Made by a program: the position numbers and the translations under genes. Positions 1 through 5,096 of a stretch of 6,902 nucleotides of DNA are shown here, piece by piece. Numbering within the stretch: position 1 is the stretch's first letter; each line of letters begins with the position of its first letter. The DNA comes from Lachnospiraceae bacterium UBA3287 (lineage in GTDB: Bacteria > Bacillota > Clostridia > Lachnospirales > Lachnospiraceae). The notes under the pieces were generated by a model. That model ran no database searches and was not told the origin of the DNA. It saw nothing but the letters and a program-made list of their open reading frames with translations. Location: assembly GCA_002362155.1 (NCBI GenBank), contig DETN01000062.1, positions 6,597 to 13,498 on the forward strand, in the 5' to 3' direction.

Positions 1-1190
1 CCGCTTCTGTCCAGCTCCGCGTCGATGACGTCGGCCATGAAGGAAGTGGAGGCTGTGGTAACGCACATCTTGGCGCCGTTAAGGGCCAGGTAGATGAGGA
101 CGTAAAGGATCATCGTGGGCCCCATGGAAGCGATGCTGTGGGTGCCGATGCCGCTGTAGTTGACGGCCGCGAAGAAGGCGACTGCCACCAGAGAGATAAC
201 GATACAGACCCGGGACCAGGTCACGATGGCCTTTTTGGAGCCGTGCTTACCGGCGTATCTGGCCCCGAATACGGCAAATACGATGGAGGGTGCCATGGCG
301 ATCAGGTTGAGGATGGTGGCCATGCCCATGTTTCCGATCAGGATACCGGAGAGCATGATGGAGATAATGCCCTGGGAAGCCGTAACCTGGGCGATCTTGT
401 CGGAGGACTGGGCCGCAATATAGCTCTGCAGGGCCTTATTGTGGACCAGGACCTCGATCATGTCTTTGATCTTCAGCTTTTCCGACGCGGCAGCGCCTCT
501 GTAGTACTCGGGCCTGTCATACTCGGAAATGCCAATGGAGACCAGAATCACGCCGATGAAGCCCAGCAGCATGAAAAGTTTTGCCAGAGCCGCCATAAAT
601 TCCAGATTGACCTGTCCGCCGAACCTGGGCAGCATGATGTTGTTGGATACGATGGCCAGTACCATGGGGACCAGGTAGTTGAAGGCCGTGACCCAGACAC
701 CGATGGTGGGGCGCTGTCTGGGATCATTGGACATGATGGCGGGCAGGGTCTGGGCCGTCATGTTCTGGGCCGTGTAGCCCAGGATATAGACTACGTAAAG
801 GACGCAGTAGGCGGTAAGGCCTGCGGCGCCGGTAAGACCCATCCTTCCTATGCCGTCATACATAAGCAGCAGGGCCGCAGCTTCCAGGACAAAGCCGCCG
901 ATCAGCAGGATACGGAGCTTGCCGAATCTGGTATCCACCTTGTCGTAGACCAGGGCCAGCAGAGGGTCGGTGACCGCGTCCAGGATCCTTGAGGAAGTCA
1001 GGATCGCGCCGGCTGCCAGAGCGGAAATGGCAAAGCCCAGTCCCGCGATGTAGCTGGCATAGGTGTTCATCAGTGTGTAGACGGTCATGCCGCAGAGGGC
1101 GTTGGTCGCATAAAGAATGATCTGCCATAACTTGGCGCGCCTGTACTGCACGCCGTCGATCTCGCTCTGGGTAACTTTCTGTTTCGCCAT
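1..1190 (-). CDS. GPH-family (MelB-like) sugar-cation symporter, C-terminus cut by window edge
   Basis: Multipass inner-membrane protein of the glycoside-pentoside-hexuronide:cation symporter family, which brings sugars or glycosides into the cell with Na+ or H+. The frame is open from ATG at 1190 to the window edge, giving 396 residues; the family is usually about 450-500 residues, so the end is missing. Seen in the sequence: the GPH signature RILDAVTDP (about residues 68-76) followed by YDKVDTRFGKLR (82-93), with the family's conserved Asp and Arg residues, then SNDPRQRPTIG (about 154-164) in the central cytoplasmic part, and many hydrophobic helices throughout. The start is set by ACAGGAGAAG directly upstream of the ATG. 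An AraC-family gene is divergent from it, the usual partner of such transporters in clostridia. The substrate cannot be told from the sequence; a plant or host glycoside is an inference. The family call is firm. Confidence 0.9.
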   Translation of the reverse strand, partial: MAKQKVTQSEIDGVQYRRAKLWQIILYATNALCGMTVYTLMNTYASYIAGLGFAISALAAGAILTSSRILDAVTDPLLALVYDKVDTRFGKLRILLIGGFVLEAAALLLMYDGIGRMGLTGAAGLTAYCVLYVVYILGYTAQNMTAQTLPAIMSNDPRQRPTIGVWVTAFNYLVPMVLAIVSNNIMLPRFGGQVNLEFMAALAKLFMLLGFIGVILVSIGISEYDRPEYYRGAAASEKLKIKDMIEVLVHNKALQSYIAAQSSDKIAQVTASQGIISIMLSGILIGNMGMATILNLIAMAPSIVFAVFGARYAGKHGSKKAIVTWSRVCIVISLVAVAFFAAVNYSGIGTHSIASMGPTMILYVLIYLALNGAKMCVTTASTSFMADVIDAELDRS

Positions 1191-1248
1191 CTTCTCCTGT
1201 CCTCTCTTTCTGAATTTAAATGGGATTCCTCCCTCAGTTTCTGTCATT

Positions 1249-1278
1249 ATTATAGAAACAGACCTTTCTGACAGAAAG
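1249..1278 (-). promoter_or_regulatory. Promoter of the GPH symporter gene, with a palindromic operator at the -35 position
   Basis: On the minus strand a perfect TATAAT lies at 1254-1249, about 60 bp before the ATG at 1190. The -35 position, 17 bp further upstream (1277-1272), reads TTTCTG and is poor, which fits a promoter that needs an activator. That position lies inside a perfect 15-bp palindrome, CTTTCTGACAGAAAG (1264-1278). A second inverted repeat, GTTTCT (1237-1242) with AGAAAC (1254-1259), brackets the -10 box. The sequence motifs are seen; promoter and operator function is inferred. Confidence 0.5.
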
Positions 1279-1482
1279 CCAATATTCCGCGGCCAGTTAC
1301 ACTTATTCGTGTTGTTAACTGGTATTTTTCAACATCTGCCGCCTTGCAGGGTCCTTCGTCTTCTGCCGGGATCTTCCTCAAACAGGCCGGAAGCAGCGGC
1401 AGACAGGGGCATAAAAATACAGAAAAGGTGCCTCACAGCCTTCTCTGTCATATATCATAAATTCATGTTGTTTATAAACGTT

Positions 1483-1513
1483 TTTCCGATATCCCTGCCC
1501 GGCTTTCCGATAT
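1483..1513. promoter_or_regulatory. Direct repeat TTTCCGATAT x2 spaced 21 bp, candidate AraC-family binding site
   Basis: TTTCCGATAT occurs exactly at 1483-1492 and 1504-1513, a start-to-start distance of 21 bp, i.e. two helical turns. AraC-family monomers carry two HTH motifs, and dimers commonly bind direct repeats about 21 bp apart. The pair lies about 40 bp upstream of the regulator's own -10 box, so autoregulation is the simplest reading. Which protein binds it is inferred. Confidence 0.45.
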
Positions 1514-1552
1514 GGAATTTCTGTTACTCATCTGCAGGGCAGGGGAAGCTTC

Positions 1553-1561
1553 TGCTATAAT
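1553..1561 (+). promoter_or_regulatory. Extended -10 promoter of the AraC-family regulator gene
   Basis: TGCTATAAT at 1553-1561 is a perfect extended -10 element. No good -35 is present (TGCAGG at 1533-1538), which extended -10 promoters tolerate. Transcription would start near 1568, leaving a leader of about 77 nt before the ATG at 1645. The element sits in the spacer between the 11-bp inverted arms AGGGGAAGCTT (1541-1551) and AAGCTTCCCCT (1567-1577), so a protein bound there could cover the promoter. Confidence 0.5.
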
Positions 1562-1588
1562 AAAAAAAGCTTCCCCTGAAAGGGAAGC
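1562..1588 (-). terminator. Intrinsic-terminator-like hairpin reading leftward, between the divergent genes
   Basis: On the minus strand GCTTCCC, a short loop and GGGGAAGC are followed by seven Ts (the run of As at 1562-1568 on the plus strand). This is a textbook rho-independent terminator, yet no leftward gene lies upstream of it; the regulator gene there runs rightward. It could stop antisense or spurious transcripts from entering the symporter promoter. On the plus strand the same bases form the first hairpin of the regulator's leader. Confidence 0.5.
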
Positions 1589-1644
1589 ATTCAAAAGCAC
1601 TGGATCAGATTTTAAGAGAAGAACATATCGCTAGGAGAAAAGAA

Positions 1645-2898
1645 ATGGCTTCGGTTATTACAAAGGGAGAACAGAATCTCTCCCTCCTCACTTCCCTTCT
1701 TCCCGCCAACGAAAGATTCTATATGTGGTGCTACGACCAGGAAGGAAAGTTCCTGGGCACCTCCTGCCCGGAAGAATACAGGCAGACTCTGGACCGCGCC
1801 CTTCATATCCTGGGAGCCTTTGAAAAAATGCAGGCCTACGGCTCGGATCCGAAAAGGACCATGCCAGTCATCATAGGATCTGCCATAGACATGCAGTGGG
1901 CTGCCGTCATGGACCAGGGAAGGACCGGAAGCGTTGTCCTCTTACTTGGTCCTGTGTTTTACGTTTCTCCCGACAGGAACAGGATCCTTGGAGCCCTGTC
2001 ATCCTTCAGCGACCGGATGGACGGAAGGGGATTTATCCGCGGATTCATGCAGGCTCTTCCGGATCTCCCGGTCCTTTCCTATGCCATCTTCAGCAGATAT
2101 GCCATCATGGTCCACAATACCGTGAACGAGCAGCAGCTGAGCATAACAGACCTTGACAGAGGCCTTACGGATAAGGATGTACAGGCAAGTCCGGCGGACG
2201 TAAGAGACCGCAGTCAGATCTACCGGGCGGAAAAAGCCATGCTGCAGATGGTCAGGGAGGGCAACATCAACTATCAGGGAGTCTTCCAGAACTCCGCAGC
2301 CTTAAGTCCCGGGGTTCCTGTCCATGGAAAGGACCCTCTCCGCCAGGCCAGGACCAGCGTGATCGTCTTCACCTCCCTGGTCTGCAGGGCTGCCATGGAA
2401 GGAGGCCTCTCTCCGGAGGTCGCCTACTCTCTGGGAGATTCCTATATCCAGGCCTGCGAGGACTGCAGGGATTCGGGCGAGCTGAGCGCCCTGGCCCACG
2501 CAATGTATCACGATTTCATCCATAAGGTCCATCAGCTCCACGTAAGTCCCGGCATGTCCCACGCCATCCAGAAGTGCTGCGACTATATAGAAATGAACCT
2601 GGGCGCCAGAATCCGGGCCTCGGACCTGGCAGCCCTGGTGGGATATACGGAATACTATCTGACAGTCAAATTCAAAAAGGAGACCGGCATGTCCGTCAGC
2701 AGCTATGTACGGGCGGCCAGAGTGGAACGGGCAAAACTCATGCTCCGGTCCGGGGACCTGTCCGTAAAGGAGATCGCCGAGGCCCTGGCCTTCAATACGC
2801 CGGGCTACTTTATCCAGAACTTCCGGGAAGTCACAGGCCTTACCCCTGCCGAATACAGGAAAAAAGTCCGGGAGGATAAGACAGACACGCAGTTGTAA
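1645..2898 (+). CDS. AraC-family transcriptional regulator
   Basis: DNA-binding regulator of 417 residues. The C-terminal AraC/XylS domain (about 311-408) has two helix-turn-helix motifs: one around ASDLAALVGYTEYYLTVKFK (about 325-344) and one around SVKEIAEALAFNTPGYFIQN (about 373-392), then the family signature GLTPAEYRKK (about 398-407). The roughly 300-residue N-terminal part (YMWCYDQEGKFLGTSCPE near the start) is an effector-sensing region of the type common in clostridial AraC proteins; it does not look like a cupin. The start is fixed by AGGAGAAA at 1633-1640, four bases before the ATG. The gene is divergent from the GPH symporter and most likely controls it in response to the imported sugar, and perhaps itself through the direct repeats upstream. 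The ligand is unknown. No T-rich terminator hairpin is seen in the 89 bp after the stop codon. Confidence 0.92.
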   Translation: MASVITKGEQNLSLLTSLLPANERFYMWCYDQEGKFLGTSCPEEYRQTLDRALHILGAFEKMQAYGSDPKRTMPVIIGSAIDMQWAAVMDQGRTGSVVLLLGPVFYVSPDRNRILGALSSFSDRMDGRGFIRGFMQALPDLPVLSYAIFSRYAIMVHNTVNEQQLSITDLDRGLTDKDVQASPADVRDRSQIYRAEKAMLQMVREGNINYQGVFQNSAALSPGVPVHGKDPLRQARTSVIVFTSLVCRAAMEGGLSPEVAYSLGDSYIQACEDCRDSGELSALAHAMYHDFIHKVHQLHVSPGMSHAIQKCCDYIEMNLGARIRASDLAALVGYTEYYLTVKFKKETGMSVSSYVRAARVERAKLMLRSGDLSVKEIAEALAFNTPGYFIQNFREVTGLTPAEYRKKVREDKTDTQL

Positions 2899-2987
2899 CC
2901 GTTTAGCCGGCCGTATAGGAAGATGCATATGTGACCGCGGATGTCGTTATTCCCTGCTCCGAAGACAGTCCTTTCTCCGGACGGTTC

Positions 2988-3455
2988 TTACAGACTCTGC
3001 GCCCAGGCCTTCAGGGGGCCGGGATCCGCGCTCTGAAAGAGTTTAGCATCCGCTACGGGTGCCCCTTTGACAAAGGGCTGGAGCTTCTGGGCCGTTTTGC
3101 CGATCCCGCTTCCGCCGGATGTGGCAAAGGCAGCCACCTTCTTGCCGGTAAAGTCATGGGCCTGGCAGAAGTCGTTCACTACGCCGGGAGCGCCGCCGTA
3201 CCAGATGGGAAAGCCGACCAGGACCGTATCATAGCTTTCAAAGTTTTCCACATCGCCCGCAAAGGGAACTTTCTTTTTTCCGAATTTCTCTCTGTTGCAG
3301 CGGGAAAGAGGATTGATGTAGTTGAGGTCGGCTGCCGTGTAGGGCTTCTCAGGACGGATCTCAAAAAGGTCCGCTCCCATAGCTGACGCCAGGCTCTCAG
3401 CCACCCCTCTCGTTCTTCCGCTTTCCGCGCTGAAATATGCTACCAGTGTTTTCAT
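2988..3455 (-). CDS. Flavodoxin-family protein (flavodoxin_4 type)
   Basis: Small cytoplasmic FMN-binding electron carrier of 155 residues, a normal length for the family. The N-terminus KTLVAYFSAESGRT carries the phosphate-binding loop (S9-T15). GFPIWYGG (81-88) is the typical flavin-stacking Trp-Tyr loop, and ATSGGSGIGKT (111-121) is the third FMN loop. FEIRPEKPYTAADL (31-44) is typical of the flavodoxin_4 subgroup of clostridia. The start is the ATG at 3455, because AAGGAG (3468-3463) stands 7 nt before it; a TTG two codons further upstream (3461) would be only 1 nt from that site. The gene converges with the AraC-type gene (89 bp apart) and follows the miniprotein gene on the same strand after 138 bp. 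The redox partner cannot be told from the sequence; members of this group often sit alone. Confidence 0.88.
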   Translation of the reverse strand: MKTLVAYFSAESGRTRGVAESLASAMGADLFEIRPEKPYTAADLNYINPLSRCNREKFGKKKVPFAGDVENFESYDTVLVGFPIWYGGAPGVVNDFCQAHDFTGKKVAAFATSGGSGIGKTAQKLQPFVKGAPVADAKLFQSADPGPLKAWAQSL

Positions 3456-3503
3456 AGACAAACTCCTTCTTTCTTTACAGAATTTCGATGTTCTTATTCA
3501 GGC

Positions 3504-3555
3504 AGATCCCCGGCGGAAACAGTCCTTTAAACAGGGCCTGTTTTCCCGGGGATCT
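3504..3555 (+). terminator. Long nested inverted repeat, terminator-like in the rightward direction
   Basis: AGATCCCCGG (3504-3513) and CCGGGGATCT (3546-3555) are perfect 10-bp arms. Rightward they are followed by TTTATT, as in an intrinsic terminator; leftward there is no T-tract. Inside lies a 15-bp palindrome, AAACAGGGCCTGTTT (3529-3543), and a further AAACAG copy (3517-3522) that can also pair with CTGTTT. It sits between two leftward genes, so a rightward terminator has no obvious client apart from readthrough from the AraC-type gene. An operator or leader structure of the flavodoxin gene is the alternative. Confidence 0.4.
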
Positions 3556-3593
3556 TTTATTGTCCGCGCCTTTCCTTCCGCTGCGGGAGGCTC

Positions 3594-3752
3594 TTACTCA
3601 GCGCACTTTCCCAGGCACTTTTTATGCCACTCGGGCGCTTCCGGCATGGGGGAGCCTGTGAACAGGGCCGAAAATACATGTCTGTGGATGATCAGAAATA
3701 CGGCTGTCATAATAAGGAAGCATTCGATAATGGCTCTGATGGTCTGTTTCAT
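3594..3752 (-). CDS. Small membrane protein, 52 residues, function unknown
   Basis: I do not recognise a named family. The ATG at 3752 is preceded by AAAGGAG (3768-3762) at 9 nt spacing, and an extended -10 promoter lies about 100 bp upstream, so this is likely a true gene. Residues about 5-22 (IRAIIECFLIMTAVFLII) form one hydrophobic segment. The segment HRHVFSALFTG follows, then an amphiphilic tail MPEAPEWHKKCLGKCAE with the motif PEAPEWH and two cysteines in C-x3-C spacing near a histidine, perhaps a metal or redox site. It lies 138 bp upstream of the flavodoxin gene on the same strand; co-transcription is possible but a strong stem-loop separates them. Such short one-helix proteins often modify a larger membrane complex, but nothing here names a partner. 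Confidence 0.65.
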   Translation of the reverse strand: MKQTIRAIIECFLIMTAVFLIIHRHVFSALFTGSPMPEAPEWHKKCLGKCAE

Positions 3753-3860
3753 TTTTCGTTTCTCCTTTCATTTCCGGTGCCGGGAGGCCCTGCAGGGATT
3801 CCATGCGCCCGCGATATTTTAATTGTCCGCGTTTAAATTGTGTGCAATGTTTATGCGTTT

Positions 3861-3889
3861 ATCATAGCATCACACAGGGCCGGATGCAA
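3861..3889 (-). promoter_or_regulatory. Promoter of the 52-residue membrane protein gene
   Basis: On the minus strand TTGCAT (3889-3884), a 17-bp spacer and TATGAT (3866-3861) preceded by TGC form an extended -10 promoter. Transcription would start near 3854, about 100 nt before the ATG at 3752. The -35 overlaps one copy of the octamer CGGATGCA and one arm of an 8-bp inverted repeat. Confidence 0.5.
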
Positions 3890-3905
3890 GCATTCCAATC
3901 CGGCC
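3878..3905. repeat. Inverted repeat GGCCGGAT / ATCCGGCC over a -35 region
   Basis: GGCCGGAT (3878-3885) and ATCCGGCC (3898-3905) are perfect 8-bp arms with a 12-bp spacer. No T-tract follows on either strand, so it is not an intrinsic terminator. It covers the -35 box of the leftward promoter and may be an operator. Confidence 0.5.
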
Positions 3906-3945
3906 TCATGACGTCTCTGCATCACAGTCCGTACATACGGCAAAT

Positions 3946-4009
3946 CAGAAGACGGATGCACACCGCATGCCCGGAGACCCTCCGGTGATCGATGTGCATC
4001 CGTCTTCTG
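3946..4009. repeat. Nested hairpin with 17-bp perfect arms
   Basis: The arms at 3946-3962 and 3993-4009 (CAGAAGACGGATGCACA and its complement) match over 17 of 17 bases. Inside, CCGGAG (3971-3976) and CTCCGG (3980-3985) form a second 6-bp stem with a 3-nt loop, giving a 64-nt two-stage hairpin. There is no T-tract on either side. It could be a structured RNA, a binding site or a small palindromic mobile repeat; the sequence alone does not decide. Confidence 0.7.
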
Positions 4010-4029
4010 TTCCGGAATCTTCCGGAATC
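4010..4029. repeat. Tandem repeat TTCCGGAATC x2
   Basis: Two exact 10-bp copies stand head to tail directly against the 17-bp hairpin. Each contains the palindrome TTCCGGAA. The 10-bp period places both on the same face of the helix, as for adjacent protein binding sites. Confidence 0.6.
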
Positions 4030-4264
4030 TTTCTTCATTTGATTTCCGGTTTTCCTCAGAGAATCATCCGGTCTTTCAACTGTATTTTTCCTGCCTGCAG
4101 CAGCACATTCTCTTACCATGGAAAATCTTCGGGATCAAAGTGATATTCAATATGCAGTTTCGGATAATATTCTTTTTTCTTTCTGTCTTTTTTTTTATTT
4201 TTTCCTTAAAAAGCCGCTCTTTTGCCCGTCCCTGCAGGCCGTGCCTTTCATATCCGGCCTTTCT

Positions 4265-4798
4265 TCAGTAATCGGCAGGATCATCAGCCTGCCAGTCACT
4301 GCCCTCTTCCAAATATCCTTCCGTAAAGTAATCATCGGCGATACAGTTTACAGCAGCATTGCCGTTAAGTCCGTAAATGCTGCCTGCGGCAGGACTGTAG
4401 AAGGCCGAAAAGATATTCGCGGCAGCAATGCTTATTAAAATGAACACAACAATGGCAGCGGCTCCCGCAGCCAGTTCTCTGTAGAAAGATATCTCCTGTG
4501 CTTTTACAGAAACATCCTCTCTGATTCTTTCTCTTCCTGCCTTTGGCGCTTCTTCCTGCACAGAGCCGTAAACAAGGATCACAGGGTGGCCTTTATGAGA
4601 GGCCGGACGGCTCTCCCGGCCGGACCGCTCCTCAGCTGCGGTTCTTACCCTGCTCTTTTCACGGATCAGTTTTATTGCGCAGTCGACACACACCAGGCAG
4701 TGCTTTTCCAGCAGTGCCTTTTCCTCGTCCGTGCATCCGCCCTTTCCATAGAGGGAAATCATTTGTTCTGCCATGCCGCAGGAGAGACGATCGTTCAT
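4265..4798 (-). CDS. Membrane protein with N-terminal anti-sigma-like zinc finger and short acidic ectodomain
   Basis: Protein of 177 residues, not a named gene. Residues 1-48 form a zf-HC2/anti-sigma-like domain: C7, then H33-x3-C37-x2-C40 (the ZAS pattern), with further cysteines C22 and C34. The C7-to-H33 distance of 26 residues is the same as between Cys11 and His37 of the redox anti-sigma factor RsrA. A polar, mostly charged linker (about 50-105) follows, then one hydrophobic segment (about 109-132), and an acidic tail of about 45 residues ending DWQADDPADY. Expected topology: zinc domain in the cytoplasm, tail outside. Start: ATG at 4798 with AAAGG upstream; the next gene on the same strand has a matching N-terminus (29 of the first 50 residues identical). 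Anti-sigma function is an inference from the domain; no sigma factor gene is nearby. It has its own promoter. Confidence 0.78.
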   Translation of the reverse strand: MNDRLSCGMAEQMISLYGKGGCTDEEKALLEKHCLVCVDCAIKLIREKSRVRTAAEERSGRESRPASHKGHPVILVYGSVQEEAPKAGRERIREDVSVKAQEISFYRELAAGAAAIVVFILISIAAANIFSAFYSPAAGSIYGLNGNAAVNCIADDYFTEGYLEEGSDWQADDPADY

Positions 4799-4882
4799 GT
4801 CAATATACCTTTCTGAAAGCAGCTCTGCACGGCGGGCCGGGATGGCGCTCCTTACAGATTTGCTTTTTTGTTTGCCTCCTAA

Positions 4883-4911
4883 AGTATAGCACTCTTTCCT
4901 CTGCAGGTCAT
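4883..4911 (-). promoter_or_regulatory. Promoter of the short zinc-finger membrane protein gene
   Basis: On the minus strand ATGACC (4911-4906), 17 bp, then TGC TATACT (-10 at 4888-4883): an extended -10 promoter with a fair -35. The leader is about 78 nt. AGTATAGCACTC and CTGCAGGT recur with identical 18-bp spacing in front of the paralogous gene, so the element is conserved within the duplicated pair. Confidence 0.6.
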
Positions 4912-4990
4912 GGCATTCCTCTTATGATATGCTGCTCTGCCAGTGTCAGATCCTTTTTGATTCCGGCATTCCATGCGGGAGGGCGGCCAT

Positions 4991-5034
4991 AAACAAAAGC
5001 AGGGGCCTGACAGAAAATCTGCCCTGCCCCTGCT
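4991..5034 (-). terminator. Rho-independent terminator of the LRR membrane protein gene
   Basis: On the minus strand AGCAGGGGC (5034-5026) pairs perfectly with GCCCCTGCT (5006-4998), with a smaller inner CAGA/TCTG pair, and the stem is followed by TTTTGTTT (4998-4991). It begins about 60 bp after the stop codon at 5097 and separates the two paralogous genes into independent units. Confidence 0.75.
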
Positions 5035-5096
5035 GCAGTACCTGCACCATAAAATTTTTTCAGCTCTTCCGCTCACCGGGACCTTGTTCCGCTGTC

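Larger units (their letters stand above)
1191..1644. other. Divergent regulatory region between symporter and AraC-type regulator, no gene seen
   Basis: No convincing reading frame with a ribosome binding site lies in these 454 bp. Besides the two promoters it holds an inverted repeat CCAGTTA (1293-1299) / TAACTGG (1316-1322) with an inner ACAC/GTGT pair, a palindrome GTTTATAAAC (1470-1479), a 10-bp direct repeat at 1483-1513, scattered copies of TTTCTG (1207, 1238, 1265, 1518), and a three-armed GGGGAAG/CTTCCCC repeat at 1541-1588. This density of symmetric sites is what one expects of a region controlling two divergent genes. Confidence 0.6.
3753..4264. other. Gene-poor region of about 510 bp, rich in inverted repeats
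   Basis: I see no gene with a usable ribosome binding site on either strand. From left to right it holds the leader and promoter of the 52-residue protein, the 8-bp inverted repeat, a CCGTACATACGG near-palindrome (3929-3940), the 17-bp nested hairpin, the tandem TTCCGGAATC repeat, then a plain stretch. A pyrimidine-rich tract follows at about 4170-4207, with nine Ts at 4188-4196. Near 4236-4260 AGGCCG/CGGCCT can form a 6-bp stem just after the stop codon of the next leftward gene, but without an adjacent T-tract it is at best a weak terminator. Confidence 0.55.

Noticed and set aside
138..992. Rightward open frame of 284 codons opposite the symporter gene
   Set aside because: The product is low-complexity (Gly, Asp, His, Gln rich), the opposite strand carries the clear GPH signatures, and no ribosome binding site precedes it.
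1117..1560. Rightward frame of 147 codons starting inside the symporter gene and crossing the divergent region
   Set aside because: No ribosome binding site, no domain, and it runs through both promoters and all the operator-like repeats.
2302..2928. Leftward open frame of 208 codons opposite the AraC-type gene
   Set aside because: Antisense shadow; the plus strand carries both HTH motifs in a complete gene with a good ribosome binding site.
3456..3461. TTG at 3461 as start of the flavodoxin
   Set aside because: It lies only 1 nt from AAGGAG, while the ATG at 3455 is 7 nt away and gives the canonical flavodoxin N-terminus.
3922..4119. Leftward frame of 65 codons in the gene-poor region
   Set aside because: It contains both arms of the 17-bp hairpin, has no ribosome binding site, and its product is basic and featureless.
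4170..4207. Pyrimidine-rich tract as a rightward terminator
   Set aside because: No stable stem stands directly before it and no rightward gene ends upstream.
4118..4438. Rightward frame of 106 codons from the ATG at 4118
   Set aside because: No ribosome binding site; the apparent hydrophobic Phe/Leu run is just the pyrimidine tract, and the frame runs into the opposite-strand zinc-finger gene.
4912..4972. 8-bp direct repeat GGCATTCC (4912-4919 and 4965-4972) between the paralogues
   Set aside because: Too short and unspaced by any helical rule to support a claim; chance is likely.
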